Assembly (NCBI GenBank): GCA_017591395.1
Contig: WEDG01003263.1
Span: 89,846 to 153,845 of the forward strand
Source: Schistocephalus solidus
Lineage: Eukaryota > Platyhelminthes > Cestoda > Diphyllobothriidea > Diphyllobothriidae
Length of the DNA: 64,000 bases
Direction: 5' to 3'
Shown: piece by piece, positions 47,162 to 56,390 of the stretch
Position numbering within the stretch: the stretch's first letter is position 1
How the letters are laid out: every line of letters begins with the position of its first letter
Made by a program: the position numbers and the translations under genes
The notes under the pieces: model-generated
Database searches by the model: none
Told to the model about the DNA's origin: nothing
The model's input: only the letters and a program-made list of their open reading frames with translations

Positions 47162-47409
47162 GGTAAACATGACTTATATGGCGCCCAATTACAGGGAAAA
47201 TAGGGTTAGATTTATGGTTAGGGTTACAGTTACGTTTTAGGTTAAGTTAAGTTAGGGAAAGTTTAGCTTTAAGGTTAGGGTTAGTGTTAACTGTAGGATT
47301 AGGGTGGGCTTAACATTGGGTACATGGTTTAGGTTTATCCTGGGGGTGGGACACGGGAGTACTTATCCTTCCTGGATGGATTGAGTATATATTCTTGTGA
47401 GCCTGGGCA
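47162..47409. mobile_element. MITE-like element with TTAGGG-type DNA, partial copy
   Basis: Starts with the TIR-like GGTAAACATGACTTATATGG, then the TTAGGG-rich core (47205-47320) and the TACTTATCCTTCCTGG block. It lacks its right TIR and abuts the complete copy that follows, giving a head-to-tail pair. Confidence 0.75.
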
Positions 47410-47770
47410 GTAGGTATGACTTATATGGCCCCTAAACAGGACATGAGAACAGGAACCGCTCGCAGAATCGGTGTCTTTGCGCCAAAGTTCAGGGAAAATA
47501 GGGTTCAGTTTTTTTAGGATAATTGTCAAGTTTGGGATTGGTGTTAAGGTTGACGTTGAGCTAAGTTAGGATTAAGGTTATGATTACTGGTAAGTATAAG
47601 GGTAGGGTTAAGATTTAGGCTAAGGTTTAGGTTTATGTTAGACCTATTGTTAGGTTTGAGACATGAGAAGAAGTACCCCTTCTGAAATTATGTGCAGGAC
47701 AACCCTTATTACTTGAGTGGGGCGTTCATATTCGCATCCTGTTTAGGAGACCATATAAGTAATCCTTACC
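47410..47770. mobile_element. MITE-like element with TTAGGG-type DNA, copy 2
   Basis: 361 bp. Left TIR GTAGGTATGACTTATATGGC, then CCCTAAACAGGACATGAGAA; the complement of the right end reads GTAAGGATTACTTATATGGT, then CTCCTAAACAGGATGCGAA. The core holds degenerate TTAGGG/TTAAGG hexamers. It sits within the last arrestin intron, 160 bp before the final exon. Confidence 0.82.
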
Positions 47771-47932
47771 TTTCCTTTTTGCGTTACGGCAGGGTTTTGT
47801 GAGGCAAAAATTACTTATGTTTGTACCCCTTTTATCCCAGAACCTTTTATAACTTTATCTGCTTCAATGGAAAGTCCTCAGTCTCTCTCAGTCCTTTATG
47901 TTTATGTCCAACATTGGCATTTTACCTTGTAG

Positions 47933-48164
47933 GCCGAAATTGGTGTGTGCAGCGGATCTTTCGAATGACGACCTCATCTTTGAGGACTTTGCGCGACTGC
48001 GCCTGCGCGGAGAGGACATTAATCCACCGAGCAATCCTTTCGCTCCTGCCGCCGCCGGTGGCGTTGACAACACCCCTACTTTTACGGAACCTCGAGTCCC
48101 ACTGACTGCGGACTCCAACTCAGCTCCTTCTGTGCTCTCCACACTTCTGAGTCCCTCCTCCTAG
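47933..48164 (+). CDS. ARRB: beta-arrestin terminal exon with AP2-binding motif
   Basis: 232 nt: one base, 76 codons and TAG. Acceptor TTTTACCTTGTAG. Encodes NDDLIFEDFARLRLRGED, matching vertebrate DDDIVFEDFARQRLKG; the FxxFxxxR pattern that binds the AP2 beta-appendage is intact. A 44-residue Pro/Ala/Ser-rich tail follows and ends LSTLLSPSS. No AATAAA was seen in the first ~800 bp after the stop. Confidence 0.96.
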
Positions 48165-50022
48165 AACTCCTCAAAGTCGCCCCTGCGCGTGCAATAACTG
48201 TGTTCGTCCTGTCCATCCTGACGCCCCACCGCCGACCCCATTTTAGCTTTATTTTCGCACCCATTTTTCACCATGCTCTCTTACTACTACGTTTTTATGC
48301 ATGTACGTGCGTGCGTGCGTGTGCATTTCATTTTGTCTTCTCCGACTTTTTTGATGATTCTTGAAGGCTGTTCTTTGTAGCAGACTCGTACGGGTGGGCT
48401 CGGTCCACACCCCCCTCCCCTCCTTGACTTAGGTTTTCTGCGCTTCGTCATGCTTTGTCCACCGCCTGAGTTCTGTGTTCCGTACTATTCTGCCTGAACT
48501 ATTTTACTGTAATATGAAACAATTAGGCCGTTTTGCTTTTTAATTTGCTCTCGCTATTCCATTTTCCTCCTTCCTTTGAGTTTCACCCAAGCGCGCGCTT
48601 CTTTCAAAAACATCCTTGTCTCATTTTCTTTCTCCCACATACAACTCTGGGAAGTGTGGATCTTCTGCTGTTCTGTAGTCGGTCTCTTCCTGATCACGGT
48701 CTATCCTTTTCAGAATTCGATCTTTGTATCGTTGAGGCGTCTTTAATGAGAATTGTTCAACATGCATTTCTATGTTACGTACTGCCCTCTTCTGGTTGAT
48801 TTCAGCGGTTGCGTAATAGGCGCACTCTTTCTTACGATAAGATTTTCTGGTGCAGCGTGTTAATTTGTTACGGTTAGTACGGCCTAAGGCCTTGAAATGC
48901 ACGACATGGGTTCACATCTCGCCTCGACAAGGTGTGCAAAGTACAGCCGATTTAGCCACAATGATCTGCATTAGCGTACCTCAGCGGATCATAATATCCA
49001 GTGAGTGGTGCTAACAGATGTTCCCACCTAGGCTATCCCAGATAACTGAGAGCACTGAAAAATTCGATGCTACTGGCAGTCAAAGTCATGTCCCGGTGGT
49101 TGCATTAGATCTCAGAAAATTGAGATTTTCGTTGGGATACAGGACATGCAGCCTTTCTCCTCATACTAAGCTAGTCAAATAATTCTTATTCGATGATGTG
49201 AGTGGACGATAAGGTGAGTAGCAGGTATGTCCGTTGTACTGAAACTAGTGTAAGGCTTCGGGGATAACAGTATGAGGAGCACTATGGATTTGGTAGTGAC
49301 TGCAATCGGCTCGCCATACGGGTGCACACCATTAGATTCTCCTGTAGAACAGCTTCGATCTCCACCTACGCGAATACCCACCAACTCGTAAGATTATTTA
49401 ATCGAAGGCCGATTGTGTATACAGAATCATCTGCATATCTATAGGACGACAGGTGATAACTTGGATGGGTCTTTTTACGTCTTCTTCGATTAGCTCTGGG
49501 AAGTTGGCCAATTATTTTCTAATGGAACTGTTTTCCGAGGAATCTAAATACAGCATCTGACTGGATAAAATTTCTTTGGTTTCTGTTTTTTTGAAATCAT
49601 TTCAGTGGTCAGAGCGGGACTGGATAATGCTCATTCTCCTTGCGTTTGTTCCACTTAGTAAAACCGCCCGTGCTAAATTTGAAATGGTGGCAGAAGCATA
49701 TAGCCTACACAGAATAAATTAGGAGTTAAGACGAATTTCGCATTCTAGCTGCATGTGTAGGTAAGAGGACTAATCGAGTGTTGAATCATTTTTTTCTGAG
49801 CTCAAGAAATTACGCAAGACCAAGACAAGCCGAGAATTCACTGAAGACTTGACCTCGGATTGGAACTCTATTAATCGATGTATTAGTCCGGCACTGGTAC
49901 TCAGAGCCCCACGTAGTCACCTTCGGACCTGGCACTAATCATTGATTGGCTAATAGCCCCCACAACCGTCACCTGTTCTGTTACTGATTTTATCTGTTAC
50001 GCCGGACTCCTACGTGATTTCG
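48165..50022. other. intergenic or 5' intron of the phosphatase gene, unassigned
   Basis: Includes the unmarked arrestin 3' UTR and a GTGCGTGCGTGCGTGTGC tract at 48307-48326. No exon of the downstream phosphatase was recognised. Confidence 0.45.
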
Positions 50023-50265
50023 AAAGCCCGAGCCTCGAACTCGCGACTTTGTTGGGCAGAAGTCCAACGCTCTACCCACTGCGCCACGAGCTCGTTGTCT
50101 TGCCGGTTTCGATCGGGAATATTAACAATGGTAGTAGGGCGCTCACCGATCGGTTACAGGACTCACTCGTCCCGTTGTGCCTTGGGGCTAACTCTCAAGC
50201 CCCGCCAGCAGCCGTAAGGCAGCTAAGTGTAAAGGCAGAATAACATGACCGACAAAGACAAGGGA

Positions 50266-50310
50266 GACTGGAATGGCCATTTCTGGCTTATTAGCCGTCA
50301 TCAGCCAGCC
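50266..50310 (-). ncRNA. type I hammerhead ribozyme, array unit 1
   Basis: Minus-strand 45-nt motif. Helix I: GGCTGG pairs with CCAGTC (six pairs, one G-U). Core CTGATGA. Stem II GGCT-AATA-AGCC with an unpaired C/A at its base. GAAA core. Helix III of only two pairs (AT ... AT, loop GGCC). U at position 17, followed by C1.1, so the expected cut on this strand is between 50272 and 50271. All invariant core bases (C3 U4 G5 A6 G8 A9, G12 A13 A14, A15.1-U16.1) are present. Short helix III is typical of the minimal hammerheads reported in Penelope-like elements and animal retrozymes, which may act as dimers. Confidence 0.85.
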
Positions 50311-50574
50311 ATACCCAACACCAGGCGCTGCGGCGCCCGAGCCTTGAACTCGCGACCTTGTTGGGCAGACGTCAAACTCTCAAACCCCTGCGCCACGAGC
50401 TCGTTGTCTTCCCAGTTTCGATCGGGAATATTAACAATGGTAGTAGGGCGCTCACCGATCGGTTACAGGACTCACTCGTCCCGTTGTGCCTTGGGGCTAA
50501 CTCTCAAGCCCCGCCAGCAGCCGTAAGGCAGCTTAAAGTATAGGCAGAATAACATGACCGACAAAGACAAGGGA

Positions 50575-53500
50575 GAATGGAATGGTCATTTCTGGCTTAT
50601 TACCCGTCATCAGCCAGCCAAACCCAACACCAGGTGCTGCGGCGCCCGAGCTTCAAACTCGCGACCTTGTTGGGCAATAGTCCAACGCCCTACCCACTGC
50701 GCCACGAGCTCGTTGTCTTGCCGGTTTCGATCGGGAATATTAACAATGGTAGTAGGGCGCTCACCGATCGGTTACAGGACTCACTCGTCCCGTTGTGCCT
50801 TGGGGCTAACTCTCAAGCCCCGCCAGCAGCCGTAAGGCAGCTTAGTGTATAGGCAGAATAACATGACCGACAAAGACAAGGGAGACTGGAATGGCCATTT
50901 CTGGCTTATTAGCCGTCATCAGCCAGCCATATCCAACCCCAGGCGCTGCGGCGCCCGAGCCTCGAACTCGCGACCTTGTTGGGCAGAAGTCCAACGCTCT
51001 ACCCACTGCGCCACGAGCTCCTTGTCTTGCCGGTTTCGATCGGGAATATTAACAATGGAAGTAGAGCGCTCACCGATCGGTTACAGGACTCACTCGTCCC
51101 GTTGTGCCTTGGGGCTAACTCTCAAGCCCCGCCAGCAGCCGTAAGGCAGCTTAGTGTATAGGCAGAATAACATGACCGACAAGGACAAGGGAGACTGGAA
51201 TGGTCATTTCTGGCTTATTAGCCGTCATCAGCCAGCCATACCCAACCCCAGGTGCTGCGGCGCCCGAGCCTCGAACTCGCGACTTTGTTGGGCAGAAGTC
51301 CAACGCTCTACCCACTGCGCCACGAGCTCGTTGTCTTGCCGGTTTCGATCGGGAACATTAACAATGGTAGGAGGTCGCTCACCGATCGGTTACAGGACTC
51401 ACTCGTCCCGTTGTGCCTTGGGGCTAACTCTCAAGCCCCGCCAGCAGCCGTAAGGCAGCTTAGTGTATAGGCAGAATAACATGACCGACAAAGACAAGGG
51501 AGACTGGAATGGCCATTTCTGGCTTATTAGCCGTCATCAGCCAGCCATACCCAACCCCAGGCGCTGCGGCGCCCGAGCCTCGAACTCGCGACCTTGATGG
51601 GCAGAAGTCCAACGCTCTACCCACTGCGCCACGAGCTCATTGTGTTGCCGGTTTCGATCGGGAATATTAACAATGGTAGTAGGGCGCTCACCGATCGGTT
51701 ACAGGACTCACTCGTCCCGTTGTGCCTTGGGACTAACTCTCAAGCCCCGCCAGCAGCCGTCAGGAAGCTTAATGTATAGGCAGAATAAAATGACTGACAA
51801 AGACAAGGGAGACTGGAATGGCCATTTCTGGCTTATTAGCTGTCATCTGCCAGCCATTCCCAACCCCAGGCGCTGCGGTGCCCGAGCCTCGAACTCGCGA
51901 CCTTGTTGGGCAGAAGTCCAACGCTCTACCCACTGCGCCACGAGCTCGTTGTCTTGCCGGTTTCGATCGGGAATATTAACAATGGTAGTAGGGCGCTCAC
52001 CGATCGGTTACAGGACTCACTCGTCCCGTTGTGCCTTGGGGCTAACTCTCAAGCCCCGCCAGTGCAGCCGTCAGGCAGCTTAGTGTATAGGCAGAATAAC
52101 ATGACCGACAAAAGACAAGGGAGACTGGAATGGCCATTTCTGGCTTATTAGCCGTCATCAGCCAGCCATACCCAACCCCAGGCGCTGCGGCGCCCGAGCC
52201 TCGAACTCGCGACCTTGTTGGGCAGAAGTCCAACGCTCTACCCACTGCGCCACGAGCTCATTGTTTTGCCGGTTTCGATCGGGAATATTAACAATGGTAG
52301 TAGGGCGCTCACCGATCGGTTACAGGACTCACTCGTCCCGTTGTGCCTTTGGGGCTAACTCTCAAGCCCCGCCAGCAGCCGTAAGGCAGCTTAGAGTATA
52401 GGCAGAATAATATGACTGACAAAGACAAGGGAGACTGGAATGGCCATTTCTGGCTTATTAGCCGTCATCAGCCAGCCATACCCAACCCCAGGTGCTGCGG
52501 CGCCCGAGCCTCGAACTCGCGACCTTGTTGGGCAGAAGTCCAACGCTCTACCCACTGCGCCACGAGCTCGTTGTCTTGCCGGTTTCGATCGGGAATATTA
52601 ACAATGGTAGTAGGGCGCTCACCGATCGGTTACAGGACTCACTCGTCCCGTTGTGCCTTGGGGCTAACTCTCAAGCCCCGCCAGCAGCCGTAAGGCAGCT
52701 TAGTGTATAGGCAGAATAACATGACCGACAAAGACAAGGGAGACTGGAATGGCCATTTCTGGCTTATTAGCCGTCATCAGCCAGCCATACCCAACCCCAG
52801 GCGCTGCGGCGCCCGAGCCTCGAACTCGCGACCTTGTTGGGCAGAAGTCCAACGCTCTACCCACTGCGCCACGAGCTCGTTGTCTTGCCGGTTTCGATCG
52901 GGAATATTAACAATGGTAGTAGAGCGCTCACCGATCGGTTACAGGACTCACTCGTCCCGTTGTGCCTTGGGGCTAACTCTCAAGCCCCGCCAGCAGCCGT
53001 AAGGCAGCTTAGTGTATAGGCAGAATAACATGACCGACAAAGACAAGGGAGACTGGAATGGCCATTTCTGGCTTATTAGCCGTCATCAGCCAGCCATACC
53101 CAACCCCAGGCGCTGCGGCGCCCGAGCCTCGAACTCGCGACCTTGTTGGGCAGAAGTCCAACGCTCTACCCACTGCGCCACGAGCTCGTTGTCTTGCCGG
53201 TTTCGATCGGGAATATTAACAATGGTAGTAGGGCGCTCACCGATCGGTTACAGGACTCACTCGTCCCGTTGTGCCTTGGGGCTAACTCTCAAGCCCCCGC
53301 CAGCAGCCGTAAGGCAGCTTAGTGTATAGGCAGAATAACATGACCGACAAAGACAAGGGAGACTGGAATGGCCATTTCTGGCTTATTAGCCGTCATCAGC
53401 CAGCCATACCCAACCCCAGGCGCTGCGGCGCCCGAGCCTCGAACTCGCGACCTTGTTGGGCAGAAGTCCAACGCTCTACCCACTGCGCCACGAGCTCGTT

Positions 53501-53715
53501 GTCTTGCCGGTTTCGATCGGGAATATTAACAATGGTAGTAGGGCGCTCACCGATCGGTTACAGGACTCACTCGTCCCGTTGTGCCTTGGGGCTAACTCTC
53601 AAGCTCCCGCCAGCAGCCGTAAGGCAGCTTAGTGTATAGGCAGAATAACATGACCGACAAAGACAAGGGAGACTGGAATGGCCATTTCTGGCTTATTAGC
53701 CGTCATCAGCCAGCC
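50575..53715 (-). ncRNA. eleven further hammerhead copies in the array
   Basis: Copies at 50575-50619, 50884-50928, 51193-51237, 51502-51546, 51811-51855, 52123-52167, 52433-52477, 52742-52786, 53051-53095, 53361-53405 and 53671-53715. Most match unit 1. Unit 2 has changes in helix I, stem II and the helix III loop. Unit 4 has one change in the helix III loop. Unit 6 has CAGATGA instead of CTGATGA and should be inactive. Spacing of 309-312 nt would be the length of RNA monomers released by cleavage. Confidence 0.83.
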
Positions 53716-53811
53716 ATACCCAACCCCAGGCGCTGCGGCGCCCGAGCCTCGAACTCGCGACCTTGTTGGGCAGAAGTCCAACGCTCTACCCACTGCGCCA
53801 CGAGCTCGTTG

Positions 53812-54018
53812 CAGGCGGCTAAAAATCTGAGTTTTATCCCAAGCGAAGGTGTGCCCGGTGTTTAGAGTATGCATAGCTACTTGGGACAGATGGTCCCACC
53901 TCTTTACTGCCAACTGATGTTCATAGATGTGTGTAGAGGCGGAGTTTCCTGTCTGACCACAATACACGGCATCACATGCTTCACACGGGATCTTGTAGAT
54001 GACTTCTTTCTTGTCCAA
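53812..54018 (-). pseudogene. Penelope-like GIY-YIG endonuclease, truncated at the array
   Basis: The nuclease that nicks target DNA. From 54018: KKEVIYKIPCEACDAVYCGQ then TGNSASTHIYEHQLAVKRW, with the conserved Y-K-I-P-C, C-x-A-x-Y-x-G-Q-T and EH elements. Then HTLNTGHTFAWDKTQIFSRL. At 53811 the reading frame runs into the repeat array and continues for about 60 codons of repeat sequence before a stop (53629), so the natural C-terminus is replaced. Confidence 0.88.
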
Positions 54019-54380
54019 ATAGTTAACCCTATCCTAAGGGTGGACAATCTGGGTACGCAAAGCAGTTGTCGGGTTGTGCGCCACATGAATTTGGTGCTTC
54101 CTTAGGTGTCTTTCGACGAGTTCAGACGCATTCTCAATGTAAGGAAGGGTTCGCCATGTATTTATTTTTGGCGCCTGGTTAGAACTATTTGGTTCCTTTT
54201 CCTTCGACTCCTGTCATCTCAAGCACGACGTACAAAATTCCTAGGTTACCCGTTCTGCTAAAATAATTCACACAAGTATTTCAGTTCAATTCGATAGCCT
54301 TCTTCGTCGGAGCAATGTGTTTGTGCTCAACAGAGTAGACTGTTGACAGCACTCCGTTTGTGAGCAATGGGCCGATTGCT
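54019..54380 (-). pseudogene. PLE region between RT and endonuclease, frameshifted
   Basis: Connector of the PLE protein with several frame changes. SFYLRKAIGPLLTNGVLSTV and AQTHCSDEEGYRIELKYLCE belong to it, as does KHQIHVAHNPTTALRTQIVH just before the endonuclease. Confidence 0.7.
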
Positions 54381-54383
54381 TTT

Positions 54384-54980
54384 CTAAGGTAGAATGACTT
54401 CAGCATAAGTTTCCTTTCGATAAACCGATGTGCGTAGTGTTCCGTCGGACTTTCGTTGTACGAGAACATCCAGGAATAAGAGTTTATTGTCAACTTCCTT
54501 TTCGAGTGTGAATTGTATTCCAGGAATTTTGGAGTTGATGGTATTATGGAGCATTTCCAGTTGGTCCTTTTTAACGACAACAAATGTGTCGTCTACAAAA
54601 CGCAGCCATAATTTAGGATTAACTATCGGAAGAGCCGTGGCCTCGAGTTTCTGCATTGTGATTTCCGCGAGAAAACCAGAGATGGGTGACCCCATTGGAA
54701 CTCCTTTTAGTTGTTTATAGCATTTTAGGTCGAATGAAAAGTTAGTTTCTAAACATAGGTCCATGAGTTCGAGTGTGGTCGCTGCTGGAACATCCGTATC
54801 ATGGGACAACAGAAGTTCTTCTGTGTATTGCTTTGCTAGGGCTAACGGTATAGACGTGAAGAGGGAAACGACATCGAAGGGGACCATTATTTTATCTGTG
54901 GAGATTGTGGTTCCTTTTAATTTCTTTAGAAACTCCGTTGGATTCTCAATTGAGGTTTCACAATTCTTCGTAAGCGGATG
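54384..54980 (-). pseudogene. Penelope-like reverse transcriptase palm
   Basis: The longest intact PLE frame in the window (168 codons, 54384-54887, preceded in frame by VPLRPIVSLIGAPNYKISKW-type sequence up to about 55070). Palm motifs: MVPFDVVSLFTSIPLALAKQ (first Asp), LKGVPMGSPISGFLAEITMQ and LWLRFVDDTFVVVKKDQLEM with catalytic FVDD at 54588-54599, then LLFLDVLVQRKSDGTLRTSV. All catalytic acids are present. The frame ends at TAG (54384) before the connector. Confidence 0.93.
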
Positions 54981-55070
54981 AAGCTTTTGGAATAACCACT
55001 TGGAAATTTTGTAGTTGGGCGCACCGATTAATGAGACTATCGGTCGCAGTGGAACTTCAGTTTTGTGGAC

Positions 55071-56034
55071 TTAACGCAGTCCATAAATCTTCGCGATGGT
55101 TGGTTCAGTTTGTCTCAGGGATTTAGCAATATCTGCTGGCAGTTGATTCTTCCCTGTGAGACATTTCAACACCTTATCAATAGATGAATTCTGTCTTTGT
55201 AGGGCCCGCAGATAGTGATTCGTAGGTGGATCCATCTTCGAACAATGACAGCATCTTCTCATTGTAGTCTGTTTTGTTGAAAACCGCAATCGCGCCTCCT
55301 TTGTCCGCAGGGAGAATGATAATATCCTTGTTAGACCTAAGACCCTTTAACGCTTTCCTCTCTCATGTGATAGTACTGAAAACTGTTTCCAGTCTTTTAA
55401 GCCTTGTATGGTACTATTTCGGATAGTAAACCGTTCGTCTTCTGTGAGGTTAACAGTCGATATGATGGATTCCAAGCTTGCAAGATACCCTAAATAGTTT
55501 GGGTCAGAATGATTGTATTTGAGACCTTTGGAAAGCACGCTCTCTTCCGTTGTCGTGAGGATTCTCGATGACAGATTTACGAACTTCTTTGTACACTTTT
55601 AGTTTGTGTTGGTTTGTTGTGAAATATTCAACCATTTTCTGTCTAAAACACTCCTCTTCTTCTGTCGTTCGCGTTCTGAAACACGTGCAATCCTGTCGGT
55701 TAGGGATTCAAATAATTGTGAAGGAAGCTGTTCTCGGCAAATCTCCATGTGCTGCTCCTTAGAAACTTGTAATTTTTGGAGTCGGAAATAGGCATCAGTT
55801 ATGAAAGCACCAAGCATAATTCGCCCGTAACGGGTCGCAATTTGGCATCCCAGGGTAGACTGAACGGCAGGTTTCACTCGTACTGACTTCGGTAAAATCT
55901 GCTTGTTCCGACATCTGTGTAGAAATACTATTTATTCTCGCGTTAGACTTTCGCGAATGGCACATTTTCCCACTGTCTGGCTTGGAGCAATATATTACGA
56001 TCGTAATTAATAAGTAAGTTTGGAAAGTAGGCAT
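55071..56034 (-). pseudogene. Penelope-like element N-terminal region, frameshifted
   Basis: Minus frames 55071-55289 (SLRQTEPTIAKIYGLR, the 'P..YGLPKVHK'-type block before the palm), 55347-55538 (TEDERFTIRNSTIQGLKDWK) and 55599-55877 (FRLQKLQVSKEQHMEICREQ, then a basic helical stretch) line up as the N-terminal part of the PLE ORF. Three stops and at least one frameshift separate them. Further frames up to 56034 may be its 5' leader. Confidence 0.78.
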
Positions 56035-56242
56035 CCAAAGAAATAAAGTGGAATTTGAATACTTTCTATGGAAAAAGTATCTTTATTGCCTGAGTTGTCG
56101 ACAACAGTTCTCCGGGTCATTTTTAGATGCAAACGGAAAGGAACTGGGGCAGAAAAACAGTTAACCTCCTAGCTCTTCTAAAAAATGGATAATGGTGTGA
56201 TATTAGCGCCATTGAGGAGCCGCCGTGTGTGTCAGCCTGTCC

Positions 56243-56390
56243 TAATTGGTAGGATGGCGTTCACCGATCTGGTTACGGAATATGTATACCCCGTTGTGCC
56301 TTGGAGCTCAGTATAGAGCCCTCGAAGTTAGTCGCATAGCTTCCTCTTGTATAAGATGATAAGGTGGAACTGACCTTGTCATCCTACACA
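56243..56390 (-). repeat. tail fragment of the hammerhead repeat
   Basis: Diverged copy of the unit's tail (CACCGATCTGGTTACGGAA, CCGTTGTGCCTTGGAGCT on +), same orientation as the array. Lacks the tRNA-like and hammerhead parts. Lies just 5' of the PLE. Confidence 0.85.

Larger units (their letters stand above)
15461..48164 (+). other. ARRB: beta-arrestin gene, seven 3' exons
   Basis: Arrestins bind phosphorylated, activated G-protein-coupled receptors at the plasma membrane, block G-protein coupling, and recruit AP2/clathrin and signalling kinases. Seven exons in order give 315 continuous residues, with every intron bounded by GT/AG and matching phases (2,0,1,2,2,2,2 counting the one entering 15461). 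They cover the end of the N-domain, the hinge, the C-domain and the C-tail. The polar-core residues are present: Arg in VRMAIRK (equivalent of Arg169), and the two Asp in LALDG and NEDTN (equivalents of Asp290 and Asp297). The AP2-binding motif FEDFARLR is kept, but no clathrin box (L-hydrophobic-x-hydrophobic-D/E) is visible. A ~45-residue acidic/serine-rich linker after HPKP and a 44-residue tail beyond the AP2 motif make it longer than the vertebrate proteins. The N-terminal exons (~160 aa) were not located. Introns of 1.2-13 kb carry most of the transposons in this window. Confidence 0.96.
50023..53811 (-). repeat. tandem array of 309-bp tRNA-promoter / hammerhead units
   Basis: 3.79 kb containing 12.3 head-to-tail units of 309-312 bp, nearly identical by eye. 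Reading minus, each unit runs: tRNA-like segment (A box TGGCGCAGTGGG, B-box-like GAGTTCGAGGC), a short GC hairpin GGCGCCGCAGCGCC, the 45-nt hammerhead, then about 180 bp of tail. The array starts inside a tRNA-like segment (50023) and ends exactly at a tRNA-like 5' end (53811), where it joins the PLE. Most units lack any T run of four or more on the sense strand, so a Pol III transcript could pass through several units. The open frames on + are by-products of the repeat. Confidence 0.96.
53812..56034 (-). mobile_element. Penelope-like element abutting the hammerhead array
   Basis: A ~2.2-kb PLE reading minus: N-terminal region, reverse transcriptase, GIY-YIG endonuclease. Its 3' end stops at 53812 where the array begins. 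A fragment of the array's repeat unit in the same orientation (56243-56390) lies about 200 bp beyond its 5' end, so the PLE is bracketed by direct copies of the hammerhead repeat, as pLTRs would be. Stops and frameshifts are few compared with the other PLEs here, so it is younger. Confidence 0.88.

Noticed and set aside
50023..53811. CRISPR-like or VNTR reading of the array
   Set aside because: The whole 309-bp unit is conserved with no variable spacers, and the genome is eukaryotic. Satellite/retrozyme organisation explains it.
50014..53865. Series of 60-147-codon + frames with MTDKDKGDWNGHFWL-type sequence, looking like a repetitive protein or gene family
   Set aside because: They restart in every 309-bp unit, have stops at fixed places, and arise from the antisense of the tRNA/hammerhead repeat. 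No splice signals join them.
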